64,000 nt of DNA, taken from assembly GCF_003208215.1 (NCBI RefSeq), contig NZ_QKLW01000001.1:496001-560000 (forward strand), given 5' to 3'. Shown here one piece after another: positions 45,874-56,836 of this stretch. Numbering within the stretch: position 1 is the stretch's first letter; each line of letters opens with the position of its first letter. The position numbers and the translations under genes were made by a program. The notes beneath the pieces are model-generated. The model ran no database searches. It was not told the origin of the DNA and saw only the letters and a program-made list of their open reading frames with translations. The stretch is from Marinomonas alcarazii (lineage in GTDB: Bacteria; Pseudomonadota; Gammaproteobacteria; Pseudomonadales; Marinomonadaceae).

Positions 45874-46144
45874 GTCGCGCTTTTCGCCGCTGGTGTTTGC
45901 TGTCGGTGTCGTGTTGCTGGCTATCGTTTCAATTGCTGTTGTTATTCAAGTTTACGACTTTAGAAAAGACTTTTCTTACCTTCAAACGTTGAAGCAAGAC
46001 GAAGTGGATTATGAAGTGAAATGGGGGCAGTTGCTTCTTGAGCAAAGTGCTCTGACTCAGCCTAGCCGCTTAGAGCAAGCGGCTATTAAAGATTTAAATA
46101 TGCATGCTCCTTCTCAGGATGAATTGATAATAGTGAAACCATGA
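45866..46144 (+). CDS. ftsL: Cell division protein FtsL
   Basis: A 92-residue bitopic divisome protein: short cytoplasmic tail, one membrane helix (about 7-28, PLVFAVGVVLLAIVSIAVVI), then a periplasmic coiled coil (KQDEVDYEVKWGQLLLEQSAL). It starts with GTG at 45866, inside the end of rsmH, with GGAG seven bases ahead. The N-terminal tail is shorter than in E. coli. It overlaps ftsI by four bases. Confidence 0.88.
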   Translation: MIKSRFSPLVFAVGVVLLAIVSIAVVIQVYDFRKDFSYLQTLKQDEVDYEVKWGQLLLEQSALTQPSRLEQAAIKDLNMHAPSQDELIIVKP

Positions 46145-47904
46145 AAATTGATAATAGTGTTCACATACCAGGAAAATGGCGCTTTAGGTTTGTATATGCT
46201 ATCGCCTTGTTGTTGTTCCTCATTGCTGGGGGGCGACTGTTTCATTTGACGGTTGTTGATAAAGCTTTCCTACAAAACCAGGGTGAAATGCGTGCAGTGC
46301 GCACTGAGTCTATTCCTGCAACGAGAGGCATGATTTTAGATCGTCGAGGTGAGCCTTTGGCGGTAAGTACACCAACATGGACTATTATTGCAAACCCAAA
46401 AGCACTGTGGAAAATGCCTCGCGATCCTTCTATGAATATTGGCCCTGAACAAGAAATTAAGCGCCTTGCTGAGGTTATGGGTGTAGGGCGAGCGTGGTTG
46501 CAAGAACGGTTTGAAGCCAATAAGACGCGTTCTTTTATGTATCTTAGACGCCAAATTCCTCCCCATGAAGCTGATGCTATTATGGCGGCGCATGTTGTCG
46601 GTGTGAGTAAGACGAAAGAATATAAGCGATTTTACCCAGCGGGCGAGGTTGCAGCCCATGTTGTTGGTTTTACTAACATCGATGACAAAGGCCAAGAAGG
46701 CATAGAGCTTGCTTACGATAAAGCGCTGGAAGGTCAGCCTGGCCGACGCAGTTATGTGAAGGATCTATCGGGCAATATTATTCGTGGTGTCGGTGTGGAT
46801 GAAACGGAGCACCCTGGTGAAAATATTGAGCTTAGTATTGACCTGAGATTGCAATATTTGGCTTATCGAGAGCTTAAAGCTGCGGTTCAAGAGCACCGAG
46901 CTACATCCGCTTCTGCTGTGATTTTGGATGTGAAAACCGGTGAGATTTTGGCTATGGTCAATCAGCCATCTTATAACCCGAATGACCGCTCTAAACTAGA
47001 ATATGAAGAGTTGCGTAACCGTGCAGTGATCGATTTATTTGAGCCTGGCTCAACCATGAAGCCTTTTACTATTTCGGCTGCTTTAATGTCTGGCCAGTAC
47101 ACAACTGAAACGACCATTGATACTTCTCCAGGTTATTTGCGCTTTGGTCGATTTACGATTCGTGATGCTGCCAATTATGGTGTGATTGATTTTGAAAAAC
47201 TATTAATCAAATCAAGTAACGTTGGGGCATCAAAGATTGCTTTGTCACTACCGCAAGACGCGGTTTGGAATATGGACTATGAATTAGGCATAGGTTCACC
47301 AGTTGGCATTGGCTTTCCGGGTGAGGCTTCTGGGGTTCTTCCTTCTCATCCTAAATGGCATCCGTCAGAGATTGCGACGTTATCGTATGGATACGGTTTA
47401 TCTGTTTCCACATTGCAGTTGGCTCAGGCTTATATGACATTGGCTAATGATGGTTATCGTGTGCCTGTGACTATTTTTAAACAGGATGTTCCGGCTGATG
47501 GTAAGCAGGTTATTCCTCAAAAAGTAGCGCGTGATGTTGTGAAAATGATGGAGTCTGTTGTTCAAAAAGGCTCTGGTAAAGCGGCAAAAATTCCCGGTTA
47601 TCGTGTTGCAGGAAAGACAGGTACGGTTCATAAAGTAGGCTCGAAAGGGTATGAATACGACCAGTATATCGCTTTGTTTGCAGGTGTTGCTCCGGCCTCT
47701 AACCCTAGATTGGCAATGGTCGTTATGGTTAATGATCCTAAAGGTCGCGAGTATTATGGCGGTGAAGTGGCTGCTCCTGTTTTTTCACGCGTGATGGAAG
47801 GGGCGTTAACAACATTGAATATTTACCCAGACCTGCCCGAAGGACTTAGAGAGGTGCGTTTGGAACCCAAGAAAGTGCCATATCAAGTTGTGCAGGGTGG
47901 TTAA
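46141..47904 (+). CDS. ftsI: Peptidoglycan D,D-transpeptidase FtsI (PBP3)
   Basis: A 587-residue septal transpeptidase. Membrane anchor at about 15-35, a non-catalytic pedestal domain (TRGMILDRRGEPLAVS), then the catalytic domain with EPGSTMKPFTI (SxxK), KSSNVG (SxN) and AGKTGTVHKV (KTG). It cross-links septal peptidoglycan made by FtsW. murE follows with no gap. Confidence 0.95.
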   Translation: MKIDNSVHIPGKWRFRFVYAIALLLFLIAGGRLFHLTVVDKAFLQNQGEMRAVRTESIPATRGMILDRRGEPLAVSTPTWTIIANPKALWKMPRDPSMNIGPEQEIKRLAEVMGVGRAWLQERFEANKTRSFMYLRRQIPPHEADAIMAAHVVGVSKTKEYKRFYPAGEVAAHVVGFTNIDDKGQEGIELAYDKALEGQPGRRSYVKDLSGNIIRGVGVDETEHPGENIELSIDLRLQYLAYRELKAAVQEHRATSASAVILDVKTGEILAMVNQPSYNPNDRSKLEYEELRNRAVIDLFEPGSTMKPFTISAALMSGQYTTETTIDTSPGYLRFGRFTIRDAANYGVIDFEKLLIKSSNVGASKIALSLPQDAVWNMDYELGIGSPVGIGFPGEASGVLPSHPKWHPSEIATLSYGYGLSVSTLQLAQAYMTLANDGYRVPVTIFKQDVPADGKQVIPQKVARDVVKMMESVVQKGSGKAAKIPGYRVAGKTGTVHKVGSKGYEYDQYIALFAGVAPASNPRLAMVVMVNDPKGREYYGGEVAAPVFSRVMEGALTTLNIYPDLPEGLREVRLEPKKVPYQVVQGG

Positions 47905-49371
47905 ATGGGGCAATTAAGACATGATCAATTACTTAAATTGGCGGGTTACTCTGTAGAGGGTAATCCGCATTCTGCTTTTTATAGCCGGTTAGAAACCGAT
48001 AGTCGTAAAGTGGATGAGGATTGCGTTTTTTTTGCCTTGCCGGGTGTTACATCTAATGGTTGGGACTATTTGGATAATGTTGCTGCCTTAGGTTGCAAGG
48101 TGGCCGTTGTGCCTTCTGACCTGAACTTACAGCACGATAACATAGAACTCATTTCTGTCGCTGATCCTGCGGCGTTGTTAGTGTCTTGTTTGCATGGCTT
48201 TTTTGGTAGTATGCCCGGGCATATGGTGGCTGTAACTGGCACAAACGGTAAATCTTCCATTTGCTTTTATATTGCTCAACTGGCGAATTTTGTGGGCTTC
48301 AACAGCGGTTTGGTTGGAACCTTTGGCGTTGGGGCTTTAGGGGATTTGGCCGAAGCAAAACAAACTACGCCAGATCTTTTGTCTTTGCATCTTACTTTAA
48401 TGAATATGGCTGAAAAGGGCGTAAACTTTGTTGCCTTTGAAGCGTCTTCTCATGCTTTGGATCAAGGGCGTATAGAAGGGGTTCCTTTTCAGACGGCGGT
48501 ATTTTCAAACCTTTCTCGTGATCATCTGGATTACCATGGTGATATGAATGCCTACGCGTTGGCTAAGCGGCGCTTATTTTCTGTAGAGACGGTGTCTCAT
48601 TCTGTCTTTTGCCTTGATGATTCTTATTCTGGTTTTATGGCTGAGGGTGCGACTACGTCGGCCCGTCATACCTATAGCGAGCATAACCCCGAAGCGGATT
48701 TTTATGTTAAGCAATTAACCCTTGAGCCGACAGGGAGTCGTTTTTTGCTTTGTCATCCTGAAGGGGAGTCGTCGGTATTTTTGCCTTTATTGGGGCGTTT
48801 TAATATACAAAATGCTTTGGCTGCACTGGCGAGTCTTTGGTATGACGTCGAAGATAAGCAGGCGTTGATATCAGGTCTGTCTTCGTTACGCGGCGCGCCC
48901 GGACGTATGGATAAGGTGCAATGTCCAAATGCACCTATTGTAGTGGTTGATTACGCACATACGCCGGATGCTTTAGAAGTTGCGCTGCAAGCATTGAGAG
49001 AACATGCCAGTGGGCGCTTGATTTGCGTGTTTGGCTGTGGAGGCGATAGGGATCGTGGTAAACGACCTTTGATGATGGCGGCCGCTATGCAAAATGCAGA
49101 TTATGTTTGGTTGACGTCGGATAATCCGCGTACAGAATCAATAGACCAGATTTTTGCAGATGTGTTGTCACAGACAAATGAGGGTGAGGCATTTAGTTTT
49201 GAGCCCGATCGTAGAGTGGCAATTCAGCAGGCTATTTTGTCTGCAGGGCCGAACGATGTTGTGTTGATCGCTGGAAAGGGTCATGAGTCTTATCAAGATA
49301 TAAAGGGTGTTAAGCATCATTTTGACGATAAAGAAGAGGCTCTGAAGGGGGTGAAAAGCTATGTTAATTAA
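47905..49371 (+). CDS. murE: UDP-MurNAc-tripeptide synthetase (meso-DAP adding)
   Basis: A 488-residue Mur ligase adding meso-diaminopimelate to UDP-MurNAc-Ala-Glu. TGTNGKSSICF is the ATP loop, EASSHALDQGR is conserved, and SDNPRTES contains DNPR, the mark of meso-DAP specificity. It overlaps murF by 11 bases. Confidence 0.95.
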   Translation: MGQLRHDQLLKLAGYSVEGNPHSAFYSRLETDSRKVDEDCVFFALPGVTSNGWDYLDNVAALGCKVAVVPSDLNLQHDNIELISVADPAALLVSCLHGFFGSMPGHMVAVTGTNGKSSICFYIAQLANFVGFNSGLVGTFGVGALGDLAEAKQTTPDLLSLHLTLMNMAEKGVNFVAFEASSHALDQGRIEGVPFQTAVFSNLSRDHLDYHGDMNAYALAKRRLFSVETVSHSVFCLDDSYSGFMAEGATTSARHTYSEHNPEADFYVKQLTLEPTGSRFLLCHPEGESSVFLPLLGRFNIQNALAALASLWYDVEDKQALISGLSSLRGAPGRMDKVQCPNAPIVVVDYAHTPDALEVALQALREHASGRLICVFGCGGDRDRGKRPLMMAAAMQNADYVWLTSDNPRTESIDQIFADVLSQTNEGEAFSFEPDRRVAIQQAILSAGPNDVVLIAGKGHESYQDIKGVKHHFDDKEEALKGVKSYVN

Positions 49372-50707
49372 TCTTACTCTTTCAGATATTGCACAAGCTT
49401 GTAATGGCGAGCTTGTTGGTGATGATTGTGAAATAAACGCAGTTGTTACGGATACAAGAAAAATCACAAGTGGCTGTATTTTTGTCGCTATTAAAGGTGA
49501 ACGTTTTGATGGTCATGATTATGTCACTCAAGCGATAGATGGTGGCGCGCTTGCTGTTGTCTCTGAGCGCGATGTAGATGTGCAAAATTACGTTAAAGTG
49601 AGCAATACAACATTAGCTTATGGCGCAATAGCCCGCTTGGTTAGAGATGCCTTTAAAGGTGAAGTTGTCTGTATTACCGGTAGTAATGGTAAAACAACCG
49701 TAAAAGATTGGTTAGCTCAGTCTCTTAGCAATAAAAATGTGTTAAAAACACGCGCCAATTTGAACAATCAAATTGGTGTGCCGCAAACATTGCTTGAACT
49801 GGAAGAGAATCATCAAGTTGCAGTCATTGAAGCGGGTACCAGTTTTACGGGTGAAATTCCGTTATTAGCAAAAATAGCGCATCCGGATATAGTGATATTG
49901 ACGAATGCCAGCGGAAGTCATTTTGAAGGGCTAGGCGATCTTGGAAGTATAGCCAAGGAAAAGGGCGCATTAATATCTGGCTCTTCATCTGCTGCTAGTG
50001 TCATTTTGAACGCCGATGATGAGTATTTTGATTATTGGTGTGGCTTGGCTGGTGATCGTAACGTCTATTCGTTTGGCTTTACTGCAGCGGCGAGTCTCTA
50101 TGCCTCTGAAATAGTTTTAGGTGCAGAGTCTAGTTCAGCACTGTTTCATTATGATGGGGAAGCTTTACCCGTCACTATCGCAGGTGCTGGAAAGCATCAA
50201 ATTGCCAATGGCATGGCGGTTGTTTTAGCTATGTTGATTCTAGGTATTGATTTTAAACAAGCGACTGATAAATTAGCCGCACCTGTGCTGGTATCAGGGC
50301 GATTAGAGCGCCTTAAGGCAAAAAATGGCGCTCTTATAATTAATGATTGCTACAATGCCAGCCCAAAGTCAGTTGAGGCTGCAATAGATGTGTTATCGAT
50401 GCAGTCTGTAGAAGAGACCTGGTTAATTTTAGGGGCTTTAGGTGAATTGGGTGAGCAGCGAGATGCGATTCATTATGGCTTGGGTGAATATGCGAGAGAT
50501 AAAGGAATATCTTATTTGATTTGTGTCGGCCCGGTAGCGAAAGTTGCTGGAGTGGCATTTAGGGATAAAGGGGGAAACGCAATATTTTGTGAAACCCATA
50601 ATGAGGCGGCGACGGTTGTTAGACCTCTAGATAAAAAACACGCCATTTTAGTAAAGGGATCTCGGTCCGCTAAAATGGAAAATGTCATTGAAGCATTAAT
50701 CAATTAG
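49361..50707 (+). CDS. murF: UDP-MurNAc-pentapeptide synthetase
   Basis: A 448-residue Mur ligase that adds D-Ala-D-Ala to the tripeptide. [14 protein letters not shown] is the ATP loop; [16 protein letters not shown] and [16 protein letters not shown] are MurF signatures. It supplies the soluble precursor used by mraY 14 bases downstream, and uses the dipeptide made by ddlB of the same cluster. Confidence 0.95.
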   Translation: MLINLTLSDIAQACNGELVGDDCEINAVVTDTRKITSGCIFVAIKGERFDGHDYVTQAIDGGALAVVSERDVDVQNYVKVSNTTLAYGAIARLVRDAFKGEVVCITGSNGKTTVKDWLAQSLSNKNVLKTRANLNNQIGVPQTLLELEENHQVAVIEAGTSFTGEIPLLAKIAHPDIVILTNASGSHFEGLGDLGSIAKEKGALISGSSSAASVILNADDEYFDYWCGLAGDRNVYSFGFTAAASLYASEIVLGAESSSALFHYDGEALPVTIAGAGKHQIANGMAVVLAMLILGIDFKQATDKLAAPVLVSGRLERLKAKNGALIINDCYNASPKSVEAAIDVLSMQSVEETWLILGALGELGEQRDAIHYGLGEYARDKGISYLICVGPVAKVAGVAFRDKGGNAIFCETHNEAATVVRPLDKKHAILVKGSRSAKMENVIEALIN

Positions 50708-50721
50708 GATATTCCTTAACA

Positions 50722-51804
50722 ATGTTACTTCTGCTCACGGCGTATTTAAGTAAATACCATACCTTTTTTACCGTATTCAATTATTTGTCTTTGCGTGCCA
50801 TTTTGGGTGTGCTTACCGCGTTGGCTATTTCTCTTTTGATAGGGAATAAAGTCATTGTTTTTTTGCAGCGTTTGCAAATTGGTCAGTCTGTTCGTAATGA
50901 TGGCCCTCAGACACATTTGTCTAAAGCTGGCACCCCGACCATGGGCGGAGCGCTGATCATATTTTCTATCTCTGTGAGTACATTGCTCTGGGGCGATTTG
51001 CGTAACCAATATGTTTGGGTTGTTTTGTTGGTTATGCTGGCATTTGGTGTTGTTGGTTGGGTCGATGATTATCGCAAAGTGGTTGAGAAGAACTCGCGTG
51101 GCCTTCCTAGTCGTTGGAAGTATTTTTGGCAAAGTGTGTTTGGTCTAGCGGCTGCCTTTTATTTGTATTACACAGCGAGCACTCCGGCTGAAACGGCGCT
51201 GATTGTGCCTCTCTTTAAAGATGTTGCCATCCCTTTAGGTGCGTTTTTTATTGTGCTGACGTATTTCGTAATTGTCGGTACGAGTAATGCTGTGAACTTG
51301 ACGGATGGTTTAGATGGGTTGGCGATTCTGCCGACGGTTTTAGTCGGTGGAGCACTTGGTGTGTTTGCCTACCTGACCGGTAATATACGATTTGCAGATT
51401 ATTTGCTTATCCCATATGTGCATGGTTCTGGGGAGTTGCTGGTGTTTTGTGCCGCCCTTGCCGGGGCTGGTTTGGGCTTTTTGTGGTTTAACACTTACCC
51501 TGCGCAAATTTTCATGGGCGATGTTGGCTCTTTGGCTTTGGGGGCAGCATTAGGAACCATTGCTGTGATTGTTCGCCAAGAATTGGTGTTGTTCATCATG
51601 GGCGGTGTTTTTGTTATGGAAACAGTGTCTGTCATTTTGCAGGTTGCCTCTTATAAGCTGACCAAACGAAGAATATTTAGGATGGCACCAATCCATCATC
51701 ACTTCGAATTAAAGGGCTGGGCTGAGCCTAAAGTGATTGTTCGTTTTTGGATTATCACTGTTTGTCTTGTTTTAGTAGGTTTTGCAACCTTAAAAGTACG
51801 CTAG
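50722..51804 (+). CDS. mraY: Phospho-MurNAc-pentapeptide translocase
   Basis: A 360-residue membrane enzyme with ten helices that moves phospho-MurNAc-pentapeptide to undecaprenyl phosphate (lipid I). GWVDDYRKV holds the aspartate pair, [11 protein letters not shown] and [11 protein letters not shown] are the other catalytic loops on the cytoplasmic side. The length equals that of E. coli. Confidence 0.96.
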   Translation: MLLLLTAYLSKYHTFFTVFNYLSLRAILGVLTALAISLLIGNKVIVFLQRLQIGQSVRNDGPQTHLSKAGTPTMGGALIIFSISVSTLLWGDLRNQYVWVVLLVMLAFGVVGWVDDYRKVVEKNSRGLPSRWKYFWQSVFGLAAAFYLYYTASTPAETALIVPLFKDVAIPLGAFFIVLTYFVIVGTSNAVNLTDGLDGLAILPTVLVGGALGVFAYLTGNIRFADYLLIPYVHGSGELLVFCAALAGAGLGFLWFNTYPAQIFMGDVGSLALGAALGTIAVIVRQELVLFIMGGVFVMETVSVILQVASYKLTKRRIFRMAPIHHHFELKGWAEPKVIVRFWIITVCLVLVGFATLKVR

Positions 51805-51813
51805 GAGTTTTGC

Positions 51814-53163
51814 ATGTCGTTGATCGGGTCAGATCGGATAAGAGCCGTTGTCGGCTTGGGAGCGACAGGCTTGTCTTGTGTGCGCTTTTTGGCTAGCAAG
51901 GGAATTGAATTTTACGTGGTGGATTCTCGTGAAAATCCACCTGGCTTGGAAGAGGCAAAAAAACTTTGCTCTGAAGAGCGGATCTTTACTGGTGATTTAG
52001 AGGTGCTTGAAACCCTTGGGGTGACAGAGCTGTTTGTAAGTCCCGGTATCGCGTTACGCACACCTGTTTTGGCTCGCCTTGCTGAGCGTGGTGTGGCTAT
52101 GCGTGGTGATATCGATTTGTTCTGCGATTATGTTGATGCGCCTTTTGTTGCTATTACAGGATCGAACGCCAAAAGTACGGTAACGACTTTGGTCGCATTA
52201 CTGCTTCAGGCGTGTGGTAAAAATGCTAAGGCAGGCGGTAATCTAGGCTTGCCAGCTTTGGATTTGCTGGCTCCTAATACTGATTTCTATGTGCTTGAGT
52301 TGTCTAGCTTTCAGCTAGAAACGACACATGCTCTTCAGGCTGATTTGGCCTGTCTCCTGAATGTTTCCGAAGATCATATGGATCGTTATAAAGATCTTTA
52401 TGAGTATCAGCGGGCTAAGCAAAAAGTCTATCGCGGTTGTAAAGCGGCCGTATGTAATAAACAGGATATCTTGACGGCTCCGCTGTTGGCTGAGGGCGTC
52501 CCTGTCCGTGCTTTTACGACTAAAAGCCCCGATCTAAAAGAGTACGGCATGCTTAAGGATGGGGATGGTGCTTGGCTTTGTCGTGGTGTTGAAAGGCTGT
52601 ATCACACTTCTCAAATCGCCCTAAAGGGCTCTCATAATCATGCCAATGTCTTGGCTGCTCTGGCGATGATTGAGTTGTTGGGTGTGGATGTCATGTCTGA
52701 ACCTATTGCTAAAGTATTAAGCGAATTTGGTGGTTTGCCACATCGTTGTGAGACGGTTCGTACGCACAATGGGGTTACTTACATCAATGACTCAAAAGGC
52801 ACAAATGTGGGGGCAACCTTAGCGGCGCTTCAAGGGCTTGGCTCGTCTGCGACTAAAAATATTGTACTGATTGCCGGCGGCGAAGGAAAAGGGGCCGATT
52901 TTCGAGCACTTGCTAAACCTGTAAAAGATTTTGTACGCACCACGTATTTGTTTGGGAAAGACGCAGAACGAATCGCTGAAGTGTTGCCCGCAGATGCTGA
53001 AGTAAAGCACTTTGATACCTTGGATCAAATTGTGGCCAGTATCGGGCAGGATGGCAAAGAGGGAGATATTGTTTTGTTCTCGCCTGCTTGCGCCAGTCTA
53101 GATATGTATAAAAATTATGAAGTACGCGGTGAGCATTTTGCTCGGTTGGTTAATGCATTATGA
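51814..53163 (+). CDS. murD: UDP-MurNAc-Ala D-glutamate ligase
   Basis: A 449-residue Mur ligase adding D-glutamate. GLGATGLSCVRFL is the N-terminal nucleotide-like fold, ITGSNAKSTVTTL the ATP loop, and NDSKGTNVGATLAAL the C-terminal motif. It overlaps ftsW by four bases. Confidence 0.95.
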   Translation: MSLIGSDRIRAVVGLGATGLSCVRFLASKGIEFYVVDSRENPPGLEEAKKLCSEERIFTGDLEVLETLGVTELFVSPGIALRTPVLARLAERGVAMRGDIDLFCDYVDAPFVAITGSNAKSTVTTLVALLLQACGKNAKAGGNLGLPALDLLAPNTDFYVLELSSFQLETTHALQADLACLLNVSEDHMDRYKDLYEYQRAKQKVYRGCKAAVCNKQDILTAPLLAEGVPVRAFTTKSPDLKEYGMLKDGDGAWLCRGVERLYHTSQIALKGSHNHANVLAALAMIELLGVDVMSEPIAKVLSEFGGLPHRCETVRTHNGVTYINDSKGTNVGATLAALQGLGSSATKNIVLIAGGEGKGADFRALAKPVKDFVRTTYLFGKDAERIAEVLPADAEVKHFDTLDQIVASIGQDGKEGDIVLFSPACASLDMYKNYEVRGEHFARLVNAL

Positions 53164-54347
53164 AATGGTTGAAGGTATTTGACCGAGTTTCTATTCGTGA
53201 ATTTGCTCAGGTCGATGCGGTTTTCGTAGCTTCTGTTGTGGCTATTCTAGCGCTTGGAATGGTGATGGTTTCAAGTGCTTCCATTTCTATATCTGAAAAT
53301 ATTCACGGTCACCCTTACTTTTTTATGGTGCGACAGGCTCTGTATCTGATTATTGGTTTGATTTCAGGTTGGATTTTATTGTCATTGCCGACAAGCCAGT
53401 TGCATAAATGGGGCATTTTGATGATGGGCTTGTCGCTCATCTTACTTATTCTTGTGTTGATGCCGGGGATTGGTAAGAGTGTTAATGGCAGTCGTCGCTG
53501 GATTAACCTTGTCGTGTTTAACCTTCAGGCGTCTGAAGTCGCTAAAGTCTGTATGGTGGTTTACGTCTCTGGTTATCTGGTGCGTAGAGCGGATCGAGTG
53601 CGAGAAGGTTGGGTGGGGTTCGTTCTTCCTCTTTGTCTTTGTAGTATTTTTCTATTGTTTCTCTTGTTTGAGCCAGATTTCGGTGCGTCCGTTGTTCTAC
53701 TTGGTACGGTGATGGTGCTGCTCTTTTTGGGCGGCGCGCCTTTGTATCAGTTTTTATTGCTGATGATCGGTGCGGTTTTGATGCTAGGCGTCGTTGCAAT
53801 TTCAGAAAGCTATCGATTGAAACGTTTGATGAACTTTATCGACCCTTGGGCGGATCCGTTTAATGAAGGCTATCAGTTGAGTCAGGCCTTAATTGCTTAT
53901 GGTCGCGGGGAATGGTTTGGTTTGGGGCTTGGTAATAGTGTGCAAAAGCTATCTTATCTGCCGGAGGCGCATACGGATTTTGTGTTTTCCATTTGGGTTG
54001 AAGAAACCGGTATGTTTGGTGGTTTGTTGCTGATCTTTCTGTTTGCAGTGATGGTGGCGCGGGCTTTTAAAATTGGTCGTCGTGCTATGACTTTATCTCG
54101 CCCGTTTGCTGGCTATATGTGCTTCGGCTTTTCCATTCTTATTTTGGCTCAGGTAATCATTAATATTGGCGTGAATACAGGCTTTTTACCGACTAAAGGA
54201 CTTACGTTGCCTCTTATTAGTTATGGTGGCAGTAGCCTGATTATTACTTTGAGCAGTTTGTTTGTTGTTGCGCGTGTGGATATTGAAAATCGACGTGTTG
54301 AAAACGATTCGGGAGAATCTTCTAAATTGAAAGAGAGTGCAGCATGA
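53160..54347 (+). CDS. ftsW: Septal peptidoglycan glycosyltransferase FtsW
   Basis: A 395-residue SEDS protein with about ten membrane helices. PDFGASVVLLGTVMVLL holds the conserved aspartate region, and TGFLPTKGLTLPLISYGGSS is the SEDS signature. It polymerises lipid II at the septum with FtsI, encoded in the same cluster. It overlaps murG by four bases. Confidence 0.95.
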   Translation: MKWLKVFDRVSIREFAQVDAVFVASVVAILALGMVMVSSASISISENIHGHPYFFMVRQALYLIIGLISGWILLSLPTSQLHKWGILMMGLSLILLILVLMPGIGKSVNGSRRWINLVVFNLQASEVAKVCMVVYVSGYLVRRADRVREGWVGFVLPLCLCSIFLLFLLFEPDFGASVVLLGTVMVLLFLGGAPLYQFLLLMIGAVLMLGVVAISESYRLKRLMNFIDPWADPFNEGYQLSQALIAYGRGEWFGLGLGNSVQKLSYLPEAHTDFVFSIWVEETGMFGGLLLIFLFAVMVARAFKIGRRAMTLSRPFAGYMCFGFSILILAQVIINIGVNTGFLPTKGLTLPLISYGGSSLIITLSSLFVVARVDIENRRVENDSGESSKLKESAA

Positions 54348-55417
54348 GTGGTGTAAATAAGGTCATTATTATGGCTGGCGGAACGGGTGGCCATATTTAT
54401 CCAGCATTGGCTTGTGCTCATAGTTTTAGGGACAAAGGTTTAGATGTTCAGTGGTTAGGTTCGAAAGGAGGCATGGAAGAGTCTCTTGTGCCTAAGCAGG
54501 ATATTGTTTTGCACTCTTTATCTATTAAAGGCGTGAGAGGTAAAGGATTACTTGGTTTGTTGGCAGCGCCGTTTAGAGTGTTGCATGCGATAGGCCAAGC
54601 TGTGGCCGTTTTGCAAAAGGTTAAGCCTGATGTTGTGTTGGGCATGGGCGGGTTTGTGGCAGGCCCTGGCGGTGTGGCAGCTCGACTTCTGGGAATTCCT
54701 TTGGTTATTCATGAGCAAAATGCCATTGCTGGGACAACAAATAAATTACTGTCCAAAGTGGCAAGTTTAAGGTTACAGGCTTTTGATGGTGCTTTGCCAA
54801 AGGCTATTAGTGTTGGCAATCCAATTAGGAACACTATTTTAGATCAGCGGGTTCGTGAATCTAGAAGTGGTGTTGCGCGACCGCTGCGATTACTTGTTGT
54901 AGGCGGTAGTTTGGGAGCTAAGGCAATTAACGATGTGGTCCCGCAAGTTTTGGCGCAATGGCCTTTTTCTCAGCGGTTAGATGTTTGGCATCAAACCGGA
55001 GTTCGTAATTTTGATGCGGTCTCAGACATGTATCGTGAGGCTGGAGTGGATGCACGGGTTGAGCCTTACTTGGATAACATGGATCAAGCGTATTATTGGG
55101 CGGATATCGTATTGTGTCGGGCAGGTGCTATGACGGTAAGTGAGCTGGCCATTGCTGGGCTGCCGTCTATTTTGGTTCCATATCCTTACGCAATTGACGA
55201 TCATCAAACGGCCAATGCACTGTATTTAGAAAAAAATGGAGGCGCTTATTTATTGCCTCAACCACAGTTAACTTGTGAAAAAATCATTTCATTGCTTTCT
55301 GAGTTTGTAGAGAGTGAAGAGACATTATTGAAAATGGGTGAGCAGGCCAAATTGGTTGCTCATCCAAATGCAACACAAGATGTTGTTGCACACTGTTTAA
55401 GGTTAATTAAATCATGA
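54344..55417 (+). CDS. murG: Lipid II synthase MurG
   Basis: A 357-residue GT-B glycosyltransferase at the inner face of the membrane that adds GlcNAc to lipid [15 protein letters not shown] is the N-terminal glycine loop, [11 protein letters not shown] and HEQNAIAG follow, and [13 protein letters not shown] with [12 protein letters not shown] bind UDP-GlcNAc. It overlaps murC by four bases. Confidence 0.96.
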   Translation: MSGVNKVIIMAGGTGGHIYPALACAHSFRDKGLDVQWLGSKGGMEESLVPKQDIVLHSLSIKGVRGKGLLGLLAAPFRVLHAIGQAVAVLQKVKPDVVLGMGGFVAGPGGVAARLLGIPLVIHEQNAIAGTTNKLLSKVASLRLQAFDGALPKAISVGNPIRNTILDQRVRESRSGVARPLRLLVVGGSLGAKAINDVVPQVLAQWPFSQRLDVWHQTGVRNFDAVSDMYREAGVDARVEPYLDNMDQAYYWADIVLCRAGAMTVSELAIAGLPSILVPYPYAIDDHQTANALYLEKNGGAYLLPQPQLTCEKIISLLSEFVESEETLLKMGEQAKLVAHPNATQDVVAHCLRLIKS

Positions 55418-56835
55418 TGAATAACAAAACTCAGTACGATATTCCGACAATGCGTCGTATCCAAAATATTCACTTTATCGGTATTGGTGGTGTTGGGATG
55501 TGTGGTATTGCCGAGGTGTTACATAACCAAGGCTATCAGGTATCAGGGTCAGATCTTAAGGCGTCCTCGACAACAGAGCGACTTGAAGAGTTAGGGATCA
55601 AAATTTATCTCGGCCATTTAGAAGAAAACGTGTATGACGCCCATGTTATTGTGGTGTCTACTGCGGTAAATGAGCAAAACCCAGAAATTATTTGGGGGAA
55701 AGAGCATCGTATTCCTATTGTTCGTAGAGCGGAGATGTTGGCGGAGCTTATGCGTTATCGCCATGGCATTGCGGTTGCTGGTACCCATGGCAAAACAACC
55801 ACAACAAGTTTGATGGCGTCTATTTTGGCGTCAACTGGTGAGGCACCAACCTTTGTAATCGGTGGTCGTTTAACCAGTGCTGGCGCGAATGCGCAATTGG
55901 GTAGCAGTGCGTATCTTGTTGCTGAGGCGGATGAGAGCGATGCTTCTTTCCTGCATTTGCAGCCACAGACAGTCATAGTGACCAACATTGATGAAGATCA
56001 TATGGATACTTACGATGGTGACTTTGAGAAAGTGAAGCATACATTCGTAGAGTTTGTGCATAACCTGCCATTTTATGGTTTGGCAGTGTTGTGTGTTGAT
56101 GATGAAAATGTTCGCGAAATTCTGCCATTACTGAGTCGTCCTGTTTTGACTTACGGGATAGATCAAGTGGCTGATTTCTATGCGACCGACATTGTCCAAA
56201 CTGGTCGCTACTGCGAGTTTTTAGCCCACCGTCCTGAGGGTGAGCCGCTGAAGATTCGTTTGCCAATGCCTGGGCGTCACAATGTATTAAATGCGCTTTC
56301 AACGATTGCAGTAGCAACAGATTTAGGTGTTGATGCCAGTGCTATTCAGGCTGGTTTGATGGGGTTTGAAGGGGTTGGTCGTCGCTTCCAAGAACAAAAA
56401 CCGTTAGAGCTTCCGAACGGGTCTAATGTGATGTTTATTGATGATTATGGTCACCACCCGAGTGAAGTTTTGGCAACGATAAAGGCAATTCGTGCAGGTT
56501 GGCCAGAAAAACGATTGGTGATGGTGTATCAGCCGCATCGTTACACTAGGACTCGCGACCTTTACGAAGATTTTGTTCGGGTTTTGTCTCAGGTGGATGT
56601 GTTGCTGCTGCTTGATGTTTATTCAGCTGGAGAAGTCCCGATTAACGGTGCTGACAGTCGTTCTTTGTGTGGCAGTATTCGTCAGCGTGGTAATGTTGAT
56701 CCTATTCATGTTGGCGGTGAGGCGGATTTGCGTTCCATTTTAAGTAATGTCCTGCGTGAGGGAGATTTGTTTATTACGCAAGGTGCTGGTGACATTGGCA
56801 TGGTATCGAAAAACTTATCAGTGAGCGGAATTTAA
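55414..56835 (+). CDS. murC: UDP-MurNAc-L-alanine ligase
   Basis: A 473-residue Mur ligase adding the first L-alanine. [18 protein letters not shown] binds the UDP-sugar, [14 protein letters not shown] is the ATP loop, and [14 protein letters not shown] is a MurC signature. ddlB begins one base after the stop codon. Confidence 0.95.
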   Translation: MMNNKTQYDIPTMRRIQNIHFIGIGGVGMCGIAEVLHNQGYQVSGSDLKASSTTERLEELGIKIYLGHLEENVYDAHVIVVSTAVNEQNPEIIWGKEHRIPIVRRAEMLAELMRYRHGIAVAGTHGKTTTTSLMASILASTGEAPTFVIGGRLTSAGANAQLGSSAYLVAEADESDASFLHLQPQTVIVTNIDEDHMDTYDGDFEKVKHTFVEFVHNLPFYGLAVLCVDDENVREILPLLSRPVLTYGIDQVADFYATDIVQTGRYCEFLAHRPEGEPLKIRLPMPGRHNVLNALSTIAVATDLGVDASAIQAGLMGFEGVGRRFQEQKPLELPNGSNVMFIDDYGHHPSEVLATIKAIRAGWPEKRLVMVYQPHRYTRTRDLYEDFVRVLSQVDVLLLLDVYSAGEVPINGADSRSLCGSIRQRGNVDPIHVGGEADLRSILSNVLREGDLFITQGAGDIGMVSKNLSVSGI

Positions 56836-56836
56836 G